DNA from: an uncultured Lachnospiraceae bacterium
GTDB taxonomy: Bacteria > Bacillota > Clostridia > Lachnospirales > Lachnospiraceae
DNA length: 64,000 nucleotides
Reading direction: 5' to 3'
NCBI GenBank assembly: GCA_947629385.1
Contig: CANRDO010000003.1
Span: forward strand, 1-64,000
Position 1 is the stretch's first letter, and the number at the start of each line of letters is the position of its first letter. Of this stretch, positions 8,343 through 18,434 are shown piece by piece. The notes under the pieces were generated by a model. The model saw only the letters and a list, made by a program, of their open reading frames with translations. It was not told where the DNA came from and searched no databases. The position numbers and the translations under genes were made by a program.

Positions 8343-9284
8343 ATGGGAAAAATTAAATCATTTATAAAAACATCCGCTGTCACAGTCTGCATTCTTGAGG
8401 CTGTCAATAAATTTATTGAATCCAGCCTGACGGCTAGTGTCAATACACGTACAAGCGGAAATTATTATCATTGGAAGCACGGAAATATTTATTACAAAGT
8501 CTGTGGACATGGTTCGCCACTTTTATTGATTCATGACCTGACTGTTTTTTCATCAAACTACGAATGGTCGCAAATGATTGATAAGCTGTCCTCCAATCAC
8601 ACTGTTTACGCTGTCGATCTGATTGGCTGTGGAAAATCCGACAAGCCACTCATCACCTATACAAACTATTTTTATGTTCAGATGATTCAAGATTTTGTCA
8701 ATGACGTGATAGGAGAGAAGACGACGGTATTCGTGAACGGATTATCTTCTTCCTTTGTGATTATGGCCAATGCAGTAGATCAGAATCTCTTTGACAGCAT
8801 CGTTATGCTTAATCCGAGGAGCATAAATGAGCTGAAAAAGATACCGGAGCAAAACTCTAAACTACTGATCAAACTTTTTCAGCTGCCTGTTATCGGAAAA
8901 ACCCTCTATTATATTGCCACAAACAAGGATAACACGGAATATGCTCTGACGGAAAATTATTTTTACAGCCCGTTTAAGGTAAATCCGGCTATTATAAAAT
9001 CATATTATACCGCGGCACATACTGCAAACGGGAATGGAAAAATGCTTTTCGCCAGCCTGCGCGGAAATTATCTAAACGCAGATATTTCAAGAGCTCTGGC
9101 AAAAGCAGACAATCGAATTTTCCTTATCACCGGAGATCAGATTGAAAACAGAGAAGTAATAGAGGCTTCTTATCTAAAATTGAACAAAAATATCCTCACA
9201 TTTACGGTAGCAAAATCAAAATATCTTCCTCAGCTGGAGGCCCCGGAACAAACGCTGGATCTGCTCCTAAATTACATGAGCTGA
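8343..9284 (+). CDS. Membrane-anchored alpha/beta-hydrolase fold protein
   Basis: A 313-residue protein starting MGKIKSF; GGAG lies 8 bases upstream of this ATG. A hydrophobic N-terminal stretch (VTVCILEAVNKFI) may anchor it. The fold is shown by PLLLIHDLTVFSSNYEW (oxyanion loop), YAVDLIGCGKSDKP, a nucleophile elbow written NGLSSSF instead of GxSxG, and FLITGDQIEN carrying the acid. The usual histidine near the C terminus is replaced (KYLPQLEAPEQ), so activity may be altered or lost. It is a lone plus-strand gene among minus-strand core genes. Substrate unknown. Confidence 0.72.
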   Translation: MGKIKSFIKTSAVTVCILEAVNKFIESSLTASVNTRTSGNYYHWKHGNIYYKVCGHGSPLLLIHDLTVFSSNYEWSQMIDKLSSNHTVYAVDLIGCGKSDKPLITYTNYFYVQMIQDFVNDVIGEKTTVFVNGLSSSFVIMANAVDQNLFDSIVMLNPRSINELKKIPEQNSKLLIKLFQLPVIGKTLYYIATNKDNTEYALTENYFYSPFKVNPAIIKSYYTAAHTANGNGKMLFASLRGNYLNADISRALAKADNRIFLITGDQIENREVIEASYLKLNKNILTFTVAKSKYLPQLEAPEQTLDLLLNYMS

Positions 9285-9324
9285 CAGGGCAGAGCAGCTT
9301 AAAAATCTTGTTTACTGAAAGTAT

Positions 9325-10047
9325 TTACAGCGGCTCTTTTGAAGGTAATCCGGCCTTTCTCGGATACTTTGAAGGGGTCGCTTTGGTTTTTTCAATCAGA
9401 ACAAGAGATCTTTCAATATCACTGTCCGGAAGACAAAATTCTTTTATTTCCTTCATTTCTCCGCCAAGAACAGCTATCGCATTCATGGAGTCTTTGATTT
9501 CTATATCGATATTTGTCGATTTATAAGCGACAAACATTCCACCTTTTTTCACAAACGGAAGACAATACTCAGAGAGAGAAGAGAGGTTGGCAACCGCTCG
9601 CGATACACAGAGATCAAATTGCTCCCGGTACGCCGGATTTCTTGCCGCATCCTCCGCACGTGCATGAACCGCTGTGATCTCTTTCAGGCAAAGCTTCCCG
9701 ATCAGATCCTTCAGAAAAGTAACCCGCTTATTCAGAGAATCCAGGAGCACAAGCTGAAGATGCGGATAAACGATCTTAAGCGGAACCCCCGGAAATCCGG
9801 CGCCCGTGCCGACATCGATCACCCGGATAGGAGCGCTCATATCAAACGCCTTTACAATAGAGAGACTATCCGCAAAATGCTTCAGAACCACATCCTGATA
9901 TTCCGTGATCGCAGTCAGATTCATAACTTCGTTCTTTTTCACAAGAAACTGATGGTACGTCAAAAACTGGTCTACCTGTTTGTCAGACAAATCAATATTC
10001 ATCTCTTTAAATATATCTATTAATATCGATTTATTATTTTCATTCAT
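9325..10047 (-). CDS. rsmG: 16S rRNA (guanine527-N7)-methyltransferase RsmG
   Basis: A 240-residue SAM-dependent methyltransferase (GidB) that modifies G527 of 16S rRNA; loss gives low-level streptomycin resistance in other bacteria. The SAM-binding loop is [17 protein letters not shown], then [14 protein letters not shown] and ARAEDAA. I chose ATG 10047 (MNENNKS), which overlaps the mnmG stop by 8 bp; the longer frame lies inside mnmG. It is translationally coupled in the mnmE-mnmG-rsmG cluster. Confidence 0.95.
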   Translation of the reverse strand: MNENNKSILIDIFKEMNIDLSDKQVDQFLTYHQFLVKKNEVMNLTAITEYQDVVLKHFADSLSIVKAFDMSAPIRVIDVGTGAGFPGVPLKIVYPHLQLVLLDSLNKRVTFLKDLIGKLCLKEITAVHARAEDAARNPAYREQFDLCVSRAVANLSSLSEYCLPFVKKGGMFVAYKSTNIDIEIKDSMNAIAVLGGEMKEIKEFCLPDSDIERSLVLIEKTKATPSKYPRKAGLPSKEPL

Positions 10048-11932
10048 GTCTTTTTCTCTGTCTTTCTTTCTCGATATAAACCAGAAGAACCGAGATATCT
10101 GCCGGGGAAACACCTGCGATTCTGGACGCCTGCCCGATAGAAGAGGGCTGATACAGCTTCAGCTTTTGTCTGGCCTCAATGCGCAGGCTCGGCACATCGT
10201 CATAATCGATCGTTTCAGGTATCTCCTTTTTCTCAAGCTTGCGAAATTGTTCGACCTGACGCATCTGGCGCTGCAGATAACCGTCATACTTGATCAGAAT
10301 ATTCACCTGATCTGTCACTTCTTTGGAAAGAACGGGCCGCCCCGGATCAATCTCCGCAAGGATCTCATATGACAGCTCCGGGCGCCGGATCAGCTCCGCG
10401 AGCGTAGCGGAGGATTTCAGACCAATACTTCCATGTGATTTCAAAAAATCCTGAATTTCCCCGCGTGTGCCGATATATGTTTTCTCCACCCTTGAGATTT
10501 CCTGCTCGATTTCCTTCTCCTTTCGCAAGAGCTTTTGATAACGGCAATCGTCGATCAGGCCGATCTCATGTCCTTTTTTCGTGAGCCGGATATCGGCATT
10601 GTCCTGCCGAAGCAAGAGGCGATACTCCGCACGGGAGGTCATCATACGGTACGGCTCAAGATTTTCCTTTGTGACAAGATCATCAATCAGCACCCCGATA
10701 TACGCCTCTGAGCGATCAAGGATAAAGGCCTCCTTGCCCTGTATTTTCCTGGCCGCATTGATCCCCGCGATCAGCCCCTGCGCAGCCGCCTCCTCATATC
10801 CGGAACTTCCGTTGAACTGTCCGGCACTGAAAAGTCCGGAGATTGCCTTAAATTCCAGAGACAGCTTAAGCTGCCTGGCATCGATACAATCATACTCGAT
10901 CGCATAAGCGTTTCGAACGATCTCTGCATTCTCCAGTCCGGGTACGGAATGATACATTCGAACCTGCACATCCTCCGGAAGAGAACTCGACATCCCGTCG
11001 ATATACATTTCATCCGTATGAATTCCCTCCGGCTCAATAAATACCTGATGCTTCGTCTTATCAGAAAAACGTACTACTTTATCCTCAATCGAAGGACAAT
11101 ATCGCGGTCCGGTTCCTTCGATCACCCCGGAAAAAAGAGGAGAGCGATCCAGATTTTCCCGAATGATCTCATGCGTTTTCTCATTCGTGTAGGTCAGCCA
11201 GCAGGAAACCTGCTCCTTCTGGATACTTTTTGGATCTGTTGTAAAGGAAAACGGAACGATCGTCTCGTCGCCCTTTTGTTCCTCCATTTTGGAAAAATCG
11301 ATTGACTTTCTTGCAATGCGCGCCGGGGTTCCCGTCTTGAAGCGGTACATTTTCACTCCGTTTTTGACAAGAGAATCTGTCAGGTAATTGGCCGCCTGAA
11401 GTCCATTTGGTCCTGTGTGCATACTGACGTCGCCGTAAATGCAGCGCGCTTTCAGGTAAGTACCTGTACACAAAATCGCCACCTTGCAGTGATAGACGGC
11501 GCCGGACAGCGTCCTGACGCCGGTGAGAACCTGATTTTCTACGATCAGCTCCGCGACCTCCATCTGCTTGATCATCAGATTTTCTGTTCTCTCCAGCACA
11601 CGCCGCATACTTCTGGAATAATCAGACTTATCCGCCTGCGCGCGCAGAGAATGAACGGCAGGGCCCTTGGAAACATTCAGCATCTTCGACTGGATAAATG
11701 TCTTGTCGATGTTTTTTCCCATCTCGCCGCCGAGCGCGTCTATCTCCCGGACAAGATGCCCTTTTGAGCTTCCGCCGATGTTCGGATTGCAGGGCATCAG
11801 AGCAATGCTGTCGACACTGACAGTAAACATTATGGTCTTCATGCCGAGTCTCGCGCACGCCAGGGCCGCCTCGCACCCCGCATGTCCTGCTCCGACTACT
11901 ACAACGTCAACATATTCCTCAAGTCTGCTCAT
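10040..11932 (-). CDS. mnmG: tRNA uridine-5-carboxymethylaminomethyl modification enzyme MnmG
   Basis: A 630-residue FAD enzyme (GidA) that, with MnmE, installs cmnm5 on U34 of several tRNAs. The N-terminal dinucleotide fold is [21 protein letters not shown]. The family signatures [22 protein letters not shown] and [17 protein letters not shown] are present. ATG 11932 (MSRLEEY) is preferred because GGAG lies 9 bases upstream; the ATG at 11947 overlaps that ribosome binding site. Confidence 0.96.
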   Translation of the reverse strand: MSRLEEYVDVVVVGAGHAGCEAALACARLGMKTIMFTVSVDSIALMPCNPNIGGSSKGHLVREIDALGGEMGKNIDKTFIQSKMLNVSKGPAVHSLRAQADKSDYSRSMRRVLERTENLMIKQMEVAELIVENQVLTGVRTLSGAVYHCKVAILCTGTYLKARCIYGDVSMHTGPNGLQAANYLTDSLVKNGVKMYRFKTGTPARIARKSIDFSKMEEQKGDETIVPFSFTTDPKSIQKEQVSCWLTYTNEKTHEIIRENLDRSPLFSGVIEGTGPRYCPSIEDKVVRFSDKTKHQVFIEPEGIHTDEMYIDGMSSSLPEDVQVRMYHSVPGLENAEIVRNAYAIEYDCIDARQLKLSLEFKAISGLFSAGQFNGSSGYEEAAAQGLIAGINAARKIQGKEAFILDRSEAYIGVLIDDLVTKENLEPYRMMTSRAEYRLLLRQDNADIRLTKKGHEIGLIDDCRYQKLLRKEKEIEQEISRVEKTYIGTRGEIQDFLKSHGSIGLKSSATLAELIRRPELSYEILAEIDPGRPVLSKEVTDQVNILIKYDGYLQRQMRQVEQFRKLEKKEIPETIDYDDVPSLRIEARQKLKLYQPSSIGQASRIAGVSPADISVLLVYIEKERQRKRHE

Positions 11933-12001
11933 GTTCCCATTCTCCAATACCGATCATTTATTGCAGAAGTCCGACCCTCCTGCAAGGATACCGTACGAAA
12001 C

Positions 12002-13384
12002 TTATTTTCCCATACAAAACCTTGAGAATATCTCATTGATCAGATCTTCCCCGACAGATTCTCCGATAATCTCACCGAGAGAAGAGTATGCGTCCATCAG
12101 ATCAATCGAATAAAAATCTTCCGGCATTTCATTTTCTATACTTGTCAATACCTTTTCCAGGCTGTTCTTTGCCTGCGTCAATGCGGCTTTCTGTCTGGCA
12201 TTCGTGATATAGATCTCGTCGTTAAATGTAATTTTTCCGTCGTAAAACATTTTCCGGATCTGCCCTTCCAAAAGATCAAGCCCCGTCTGCTCCTTCGCGG
12301 AAACCGTAAGAACCGGGACAGATTTTCCGATGACCTCCTTTATCATTTCTGTTGTCGTCACCGGTATGAGATCAGATTTGTTTAACAGAACGATCACTTT
12401 CTTTTCCGCGAGAACGTTCATGACCTCTCTGTCATTTGCGTCTATTTCCGTCGAAGCGTCGACGACATAGATCACAAGATCTGCCTGTTCCGCCTTTTCC
12501 TTTGCCCTCTCCACGCCGATCTTCTCTACGACGTCTTCTGTTATCCGTATACCGGCCGTATCGACCAGATTCAACAGGATCCCGTTCAGCGACAGAGTTT
12601 CCTCCAGGACGTCCCTTGTCGTGCCGGCTACCTCCGTCACGATCGCGCGATCCTCCTGTAAAAGAGCATTCAGAAGAGAAGATTTTCCAGCATTTGGCTT
12701 TCCGAGGATTACCGTCTGTATTCCCTCTTTCAAAATCCTGCCGTTGTCCGAGGAATCGATCAATTCCTGAAGCTGCTCCAAAAGCTGCTTTACCTTCTGC
12801 TTCAATGCTTCCGCATAGCCGTCAAGACTGATATGCTCCGGATCGTCCAATGCGGCTTCAACAAACGCGAGCTGTTCAAGGATCAATTTTCTATGCTGTA
12901 CGATCTTTTCACGCACAGAGCCTTTTAACTGGCTGACAGAGCTTTTTAATGCAAATTCATTCTTTGCATGAATCACATCGATCACGGCCTCTGCCTGAGA
13001 CAGATCGATCCGTCCATTCAGAAACGCTCTTTTTGTAAATTCACCGGGTTCCGCCGGCCGCGCGCCGGACCGGATCGCTGTATCCAGCACACGCCGCACC
13101 GAGTAGCTTCCGCCGTGACAATTGATCTCCACAACATCCTCCGCCGTATAGCTTTTCGGCGCACGCATCACAGTTACGAGCACCTCGTCGACCATTTCGT
13201 CCCCATCCTGAATAAAACCGTAATGGATCGTGTGAGAGGGCTGTTCGGATATTTTCTTTTTTCCGTCTTTTGAACGATAGATCCTGTCAACCACAGAAAG
13301 CGCCTGATCTCCGCTGATACGGACGATCCCGATCCCGGAGTTTGCCACTGCGGTCGATATTGCGGCAATTGTATCGCTTCTCAT
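12002..13384 (-). CDS. mnmE: tRNA modification GTPase MnmE
   Basis: A 460-residue GTPase (TrmE) that partners MnmG in wobble-uridine modification. It has an N-terminal formyl-THF-binding domain (DTIAAISTAVANSGIGIVRI), a helical domain and an inserted G domain with G1 GKPNAGKSS, G3 DTAGI and G4 NKSD. It ends in the family signature FCMGK, which provides the essential cysteine. Length is normal. Confidence 0.96.
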   Translation of the reverse strand: MRSDTIAAISTAVANSGIGIVRISGDQALSVVDRIYRSKDGKKKISEQPSHTIHYGFIQDGDEMVDEVLVTVMRAPKSYTAEDVVEINCHGGSYSVRRVLDTAIRSGARPAEPGEFTKRAFLNGRIDLSQAEAVIDVIHAKNEFALKSSVSQLKGSVREKIVQHRKLILEQLAFVEAALDDPEHISLDGYAEALKQKVKQLLEQLQELIDSSDNGRILKEGIQTVILGKPNAGKSSLLNALLQEDRAIVTEVAGTTRDVLEETLSLNGILLNLVDTAGIRITEDVVEKIGVERAKEKAEQADLVIYVVDASTEIDANDREVMNVLAEKKVIVLLNKSDLIPVTTTEMIKEVIGKSVPVLTVSAKEQTGLDLLEGQIRKMFYDGKITFNDEIYITNARQKAALTQAKNSLEKVLTSIENEMPEDFYSIDLMDAYSSLGEIIGESVGEDLINEIFSRFCMGK

Positions 13385-13429
13385 ATCTCAGATCCTCAAA
13401 AAGTTCGTGTACAATACTTCACCATCGCG

Positions 13430-13464
13430 AAAAAAATAGCCCGTCAGCATACCGAACGAGCTAA
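13430..13464 (-). terminator. Terminator downstream of jag
   Basis: On the minus strand TAGCTCGT (13463-13456) pairs with ACGGGCTA (13444-13437) and is followed by a run of T. It separates jag from mnmE. Confidence 0.65.
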
Positions 13465-13488
13465 TTTTTTCACACAATATATTGATCT

Positions 13489-14418
13489 TTATTTCTTCCT
13501 GAGCGTCACAACCACCTTGCGGCACGGCTCTTCGCCTTCGCTGTGTGTTGTCACGTAAGGATCGTTCTGCAACGCGGAGTGGATGATCCGGCGCTCATAC
13601 GGATTCATCGGCTCAAGAAATACCGGCCGTCTTGTCTTTTTGACTTTAAGGGCAATGTTCTTTGCCAGATTTTCAAGCGTCGCTTTCCGTCTGCTGCGAT
13701 AGTCCTCCGTGTCAAGCTTTACCCGAACATAAGCCGCTTTTCCCTTGTTTACGACAAGGCTGGTGAGATACTGGAGGGAATCCAGAGTCTGTCCTCTTTT
13801 TCCGATCAGGATGCCCATGTCGTCTCCGTTAAGATCAACGCAGAGAGTGTCTTCCTCAAACTGAGTCTTCACCTCAACCTCCATCTCCATTGTGCGGAAA
13901 ACATCCTTCAGGAAGGTCTCGGCTCTTCTGCATACTTCTTCCGGATCTGCCGGAACTCTCGGCTGCTTCGGTTCCGGAGCTTCCTTTTCTTTTGAAGTCT
14001 CTTTTTCCTCTGCCTTTTCTGTCCTGGCGACAGGAGCAACAGAGATATCGTCCTTCTTTGCTTCTTTTTTCTCTTCTTTGCTTTCTTTCTTTATCTCTTT
14101 TTCCTCTTTTTTGGATTCCTTCTTTTCCTTTTTTGCCTCTTTTTTTACTTCTTCTGTCTCTTTCTTTTCCTTCTTGGAATCCTTCTTTGCTTCTTTTTTC
14201 TCTTTCTTTCCGTCTCCGAAAACTTCCTTCAGGAGATCCTCATCGGTAAATTTCTTCTTTGCCTCGATGACGGCTTTCTTTCCACCGATTCCAAAAAATC
14301 CTGCCGTTCCTTTTTCGATAACCGTATATTCAATATTATCACTACTTGTTCCAAGCTCTATGGAAGCTTCCGTGATAGCGTCCTCAACAGTCTTCGCTGT
14401 TACTCTAATCGAATCCAT
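13489..14418 (-). CDS. jag: RNA-binding protein Jag/KhpB (SpoIIIJ-associated)
   Basis: A 309-residue protein with an N-terminal Jag domain (residues 1-52, SIRVTAKTVEDAITEASIEL), then a very long lysine/glutamate-rich linker (about 70-150) with repeating KKEKKE units. A KH domain with GILIGKRGQTLDSLQYL and a C-terminal R3H domain with NPYERRIIHSALQ follow. It is the KhpB partner in global RNA binding and cell-envelope control. It lies just downstream of yidC, the usual arrangement. The linker is longer than in Bacillus. Confidence 0.93.
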   Translation of the reverse strand: MDSIRVTAKTVEDAITEASIELGTSSDNIEYTVIEKGTAGFFGIGGKKAVIEAKKKFTDEDLLKEVFGDGKKEKKEAKKDSKKEKKETEEVKKEAKKEKKESKKEEKEIKKESKEEKKEAKKDDISVAPVARTEKAEEKETSKEKEAPEPKQPRVPADPEEVCRRAETFLKDVFRTMEMEVEVKTQFEEDTLCVDLNGDDMGILIGKRGQTLDSLQYLTSLVVNKGKAAYVRVKLDTEDYRSRRKATLENLAKNIALKVKKTRRPVFLEPMNPYERRIIHSALQNDPYVTTHSEGEEPCRKVVVTLRKK

Positions 14419-14436
14419 GGTTTATTACCTCCTGTA

Positions 14437-15690
14437 TTACTTTTTATTATTTCTCTCATTGTACTGCTTCACCATCTGGGCCTTTGCAGCAAGACTTCCC
14501 GGTTTGGCAGTTGACGTACTATTGTAATAGTCAGTCGATTTCTTTATTTTGGCTTCCTTTTCTTCCGCAGAGATCTCCGGCTTTTGCTCAATATTTCTGG
14601 TGTTCATTTTAGCCGTATTCGTGATCTTCTGGGGCGGAAGTCCCTGCTTCTCACGTTTTTTATTTGTCTTTTCAAGATTCTTCTTGATCAGCTCGTCGAC
14701 ATCGATCTTATCCATCTGCTTATTGACAAAAAGCTGCTGGATACAGCGGACGACCGCGCCGGCGATCCAGTAGATACCCATACCGACCGGAAGAGTGAGA
14801 CAGAAGACCGCCGACATGATCGGCATCACAGTGTTCATGGTCTTCATCGTGCTGTTCATCGTATCATTCTGATTCGCCGAGGTATCCTGCCCGGTCGACA
14901 GAAGCTTTGTATTCAGCCACTGAGACACCGCGGAAAGGATCGGGATCAGAGCAGCTCCGATCGCAAGAAGGATCGCGCCGGACGCAAAGGCTGCCGTGAT
15001 GATCTGCATCGGAGAATCCGCAATATTCAGACCAAGAAAATGATTCATCTGATTGACATTTTTCTGTGTTTTTTCCGCTACAGATGCGATATCCGGGAAT
15101 TTCTCTATAAGAGCGTCCCAATTTGCTGATTTGAATTTGTAAAGCACGTCGATTAGAGTGAGATTTGTCATCTCCTTAAACGTGACCGCATTCGACTTTG
15201 CGATCTCAGCCATAAATTCTTCCGCGCCCGGAAGCTTGATCAGAGCCTCCGCAAGAGGCATGAACGCATTCTTGACAGAGGTTACATACGCCGGAATATT
15301 CCAGATCACACGATACAGTGCGAACAGGATCGGCATCTGGATGATCAGCTGCAGACAGCTTCCCATCGGATTGACGCCATACTTTGCATAGACAGCCTGC
15401 GTCTCTTCATTCATCTTCATCATGGCTGCCTGATCCTGGTTTTTGCCTTTATACTTTTTCTGAATTGCCTGCAGCTCAGGATTCATCCTGCTCTGCAGCT
15501 TTGAAAACTTCTGCTGCTTGATCGTAAGAGGCATCATGAGCATATAGATTACGATCGTAAAAAGAATGATACACAATCCGATATACGGCAGGCCGATCTT
15601 TTCCTGAACCCAGAAAATGGCATTCATGATATATCCGAGCAGACTGGCGATCGGACCGATCAGAAATGCCGTGCTTTTTGTCAATAACAT
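14437..15690 (-). CDS. yidC: Membrane protein insertase YidC (SpoIIIJ/OxaA)
   Basis: A 417-residue YidC/Oxa1 protein that inserts membrane proteins with or without SecYEG. Membrane segments are seen near residues 5-30, 35-60 (GLCIILFTIVIYMLMMPLTI), 105-130 (CLQLIIQMPILFALYRVIW), 235-260 and 290-315. The hydrophilic groove region carries IKQQKFSKLQSRMNPELQ. The C-terminal tail is long and basic. It is slightly longer than Bacillus SpoIIIJ. Confidence 0.95.
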   Translation of the reverse strand: MLLTKSTAFLIGPIASLLGYIMNAIFWVQEKIGLPYIGLCIILFTIVIYMLMMPLTIKQQKFSKLQSRMNPELQAIQKKYKGKNQDQAAMMKMNEETQAVYAKYGVNPMGSCLQLIIQMPILFALYRVIWNIPAYVTSVKNAFMPLAEALIKLPGAEEFMAEIAKSNAVTFKEMTNLTLIDVLYKFKSANWDALIEKFPDIASVAEKTQKNVNQMNHFLGLNIADSPMQIITAAFASGAILLAIGAALIPILSAVSQWLNTKLLSTGQDTSANQNDTMNSTMKTMNTVMPIMSAVFCLTLPVGMGIYWIAGAVVRCIQQLFVNKQMDKIDVDELIKKNLEKTNKKREKQGLPPQKITNTAKMNTRNIEQKPEISAEEKEAKIKKSTDYYNSTSTAKPGSLAAKAQMVKQYNERNNKK

Positions 15691-15705
15691 TCGCTAAATT
15701 CCTCC

Positions 15706-15915
15706 TCATGGAACGGGGTCATATCCACCTTTTGAAAAAGGATTGCAGCGCAGGACCCTCCAGGCCGCCAGTGCGCTGCCCTTGACTGCACCGTATTTTT
15801 CGATCGCCTCCAGCCCGTAATGGGAGCAGCTCGGAAAATAAGGGCATTTTGTGCTCTTCATCGGTGAGATATATTTCTGGTAAAGCTTAATCAGACGAAT
15901 CAGGATCCGTTTCAT
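15706..15915 (-). CDS. yidD: Membrane protein insertion efficiency factor YidD
   Basis: A 69-residue protein starting [18 protein letters not shown], with an N-terminal amphipathic helix and the signature [19 protein letters not shown] and GGYDPVP. ATG 15915 is chosen because it begins the conserved family sequence; upstream residues are rnpA in another frame. It overlaps the rnpA end by 29 bp. Confidence 0.93.
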   Translation of the reverse strand: MKRILIRLIKLYQKYISPMKSTKCPYFPSCSHYGLEAIEKYGAVKGSALAAWRVLRCNPFSKGGYDPVP

Positions 15916-16279
15916 TTTCCTTTTTCTCTTCTTTCTTTTCGGCCTGTCCCACGATTTTGTGAAGCCTGCCGAGGTGAAGCAATGCGCTCTCGATAGTAAA
16001 GAAATCTTTTTCTTTAGCGCCGGGCCTTGCAACGACTACGATATCAAGGCCATCATCGAATTTTTTTTCATTTAAACGGTAGCTTTCACGGATCAGACGT
16101 GTGATCCTGTGTCTCACAACGCTGTTTCCTACTTTTTTGCTTACCGATATTCCGATACGGTTCTTTTGCGTGTCTTGTCTTAAAATATACATGACCAGAT
16201 ATTTGTTTGCGTATGATTTTCCCTTTCGGTAAACACGCTCAAAATCCCCGTATTTTTTTAAGGATTCCGAAAATATCAT
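15887..16279 (-). CDS. rnpA: Ribonuclease P protein component
   Basis: A 130-residue basic protein starting [20 protein letters not shown]. The RNR-type motif appears as [25 protein letters not shown]. It binds RNase P RNA and helps process tRNA 5' ends. The C-terminal tail is acidic and lysine-rich, a little longer than usual. The start at 16279 matches family length. Confidence 0.95.
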   Translation of the reverse strand: MIFSESLKKYGDFERVYRKGKSYANKYLVMYILRQDTQKNRIGISVSKKVGNSVVRHRITRLIRESYRLNEKKFDDGLDIVVVARPGAKEKDFFTIESALLHLGRLHKIVGQAEKKEEKKENETDPDSSD

Positions 16280-16393
16280 ATTCTTTCCTTTTCCTTTTAT
16301 AATTAAATACGGAAAGAAAAAAACTGCCGCAAAATAATACCCGCTGGCTTTGGCGTGTCTTCCGGTACCGAACGAGCTATTTTGCAGCATTTT

Positions 16394-16528
16394 TTATGCG
16401 GACAATACTTTTCTTCCTTTTGCCCTTCTGGCGGCTAATACTTTTCTTCCGCCGGTCGTGCTCATTCTGGATCTGAATCCATGAACCTTGGCTCTCGATC
16501 TCTTCTTAGGCTGAAATGTCATCTTCAT
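16394..16528 (-). CDS. rpmH: 50S ribosomal protein L34
   Basis: A 44-residue basic protein reading [20 protein letters not shown] at the start and ending GRKVLSA. It is the classic L34. AGGAGG lies about 9 bases upstream of ATG 16528. It is the first gene of the leftward rpmH-rnpA-yidD-yidC-jag cluster that flanks oriC in Firmicutes. Confidence 0.95.
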   Translation of the reverse strand: MKMTFQPKKRSRAKVHGFRSRMSTTGGRKVLAARRAKGRKVLSA

Positions 16529-16529
16529 A

Positions 16530-16799
16530 GGTCAGGCACCTCCTTTTCCAAACCAAATGTATCTCAATTGGCAATTTTCTGTCATGCATATTTTCAGAGA
16601 ACATCGTCTCAATTATATGCAATAATACCCTCTAAGTCAAGCAAATTTTCCAACATCACGCGAAATTGGTTAACGTAACTTTATCCACAAAATGTTGAAA
16701 AAATGTGGATAACTTTTAAATAAAAACTTATCATTGATAAATTACTGATTTTGGGTTAATATTAGTGTAGGAAAAAATGGTTTTTTGGAGATTTTGGAT
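16530..16799. other. oriC: oriC, left part (rpmH-dnaA intergenic region)
   Basis: An AT-rich region between the divergent rpmH and dnaA genes. It contains perfect DnaA boxes TTATCCACA at 16681-16689 and, inverted, TGTGGATAA at 16704-16712. It also must hold the divergent promoters of rpmH and dnaA. Gene orientation switches here, consistent with bidirectional replication. Confidence 0.85.
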
Positions 16800-18161
16800 A
16801 TGAAAGAATTGATAGAAAAATGGGAAGAAATCCTTTATCTTGTGAAAGCAGAGCATGAGTTGTCGGATATTTCTTTCAAAACCTGGCTTCTGCCGCTACA
16901 GATATATGATGTTTCCGACCATACGGTGACCATCCTTGTCCCGACGCATCAGATGGGGATTGAGTATATCGAAAAGAAATATATGTTTCCGATCAAGGTG
17001 GCAATCGCGGAAATCACGGGGAAAGAATACGATATCGAATTTATTCCTCCGGAACAGGCAAAAAACGAAGACAAAAAAAAGACGACTTCTTTGCCAACCT
17101 CGTCCGAGACCATCTCAATTGCCGAGAGGGCAAACCTGAATCCGAGATATACCTTTGACACCTTTGTCGTAGGAAATAACAATAAGTTTGCACATGCCGC
17201 GGCTCTTGCCGTTTCCGAATCTCCTGGAAAAATGTACAATCCGCTCTTTATTTACGGCGGCGCCGGACTCGGAAAGACCCACCTGATGCATTCAATCGCT
17301 CACTTTATATTGAATGAGAATCCTTCCAAAAAGGTACTCTACGTGACAAGCGAGACCTTTACCAACGAGCTGATTGAAGCGATCCGTAACGGCAACAATA
17401 CGGCAATGACCAAATTTCGTGAAAAATACAGGAGCGTTGACGTTCTTCTGATCGATGATATTCAGTTTATAATAGGAAAGGAATCAACACAGGAAGAATT
17501 CTTCCACACGTTCAATGATCTGCACGGCAACAAAAAGCAAATTATTATATCATCGGACAAGCCTCCGAAGGATATCGAAACGCTGGAAGCCAGACTTCGC
17601 TCCAGATTCGAGTGGGGCCTGATCGCTGATATTACGTCCCCGGATTATGAGACCAGGATGGCAATTCTTCATAAAAAGGAAGAAATCGATGGTTACAATA
17701 TAGATAATGAGATCATCAAATACATTGCCATGAACGTCAAGTCGAATATCCGTGAACTGGAAGGAGCTCTCAATAAACTGATCGCCCTCAGCAAGCTGGA
17801 GAACAAAGAAATAAATACTTCACTCGCGGAAGAGGCGCTCCAAGATATCATTTCTCCCGATGAGAAAAGAGAGATCACTCCTTCTCTTATTATCTCTACT
17901 GTAGCAGAGCATTTTCACATCACGGAGGATGATATTCGAAGCAATAAAAGAAACAGTGAATTTGTCTACCCAAGACAAGTGGCTATGTATCTATGCAGCA
18001 ATATGACCTCCGTCGGCCTCAAAAGAATAGGAGACGAGATGGGTCATCGTGATCATTCCACTGTACTTCATGGATCCAGAAAAATAGCTTCTGAGATTTT
18101 GAATTCAGAAACTGCACGCAACACAATTGAAATACTAAAAAAGAAAATAAATCCTGCTTGA
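16800..18161 (+). CDS. dnaA: Chromosomal replication initiator protein DnaA
   Basis: A 453-residue AAA+ initiator. Domain I spans residues 1-80, with a polar linker to about 105. Domain III has Walker A GGAGLGKTH and Walker B VLLIDDIQF. Domain IV carries the DnaA signature MGHRDHSTVLHGSRKI near the end. I chose ATG 16800 because GGAG lies 9 bases upstream; an in-frame TTG at 16785 is unlikely. DnaA binds the boxes on both sides of this gene and unwinds oriC. Confidence 0.98.
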   Translation: MKELIEKWEEILYLVKAEHELSDISFKTWLLPLQIYDVSDHTVTILVPTHQMGIEYIEKKYMFPIKVAIAEITGKEYDIEFIPPEQAKNEDKKKTTSLPTSSETISIAERANLNPRYTFDTFVVGNNNKFAHAAALAVSESPGKMYNPLFIYGGAGLGKTHLMHSIAHFILNENPSKKVLYVTSETFTNELIEAIRNGNNTAMTKFREKYRSVDVLLIDDIQFIIGKESTQEEFFHTFNDLHGNKKQIIISSDKPPKDIETLEARLRSRFEWGLIADITSPDYETRMAILHKKEEIDGYNIDNEIIKYIAMNVKSNIRELEGALNKLIALSKLENKEINTSLAEEALQDIISPDEKREITPSLIISTVAEHFHITEDDIRSNKRNSEFVYPRQVAMYLCSNMTSVGLKRIGDEMGHRDHSTVLHGSRKIASEILNSETARNTIEILKKKINPA

Positions 18162-18434
18162 TTTATAAACAAAGCTTTCCACTTATCCACGGGATAACAG
18201 CTACATAGCTTGTTTATTGCATGTGAACAAATTTTTTAGAAAAATTGCTTCATTTTTGAACTGTTTATAAACCATGATTTATCCTGCTTGGATTACCTTT
18301 CATTTCACATGCTTATCCTTTTTAAAAAAGCTTGTACTTATTGACTTTGGCAGGTATTTGCACATATCCACAGCTTATAATACGAATACGGATAATTTTT
18401 TATATTAATATTTATTCTGAAGGGAGAACCACCA
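18162..18434. other. oriC: oriC, right part (dnaA-dnaN intergenic region)
   Basis: A 273-bp gap with a DnaA box TTATCCACG at 18183-18191, a near box ATATCCACA near 18364-18372 and further TTATCC-type matches. It ends in a strongly AT-rich stretch at about 18390-18420 that could be the unwinding element. Together with the upstream boxes it gives a bipartite origin as in Bacillus. Confidence 0.8.

Noticed and set aside
16785..16799. Earlier TTG start for dnaA
   Set aside because: It overlaps the ribosome binding site that is correctly spaced for the ATG at 16800.
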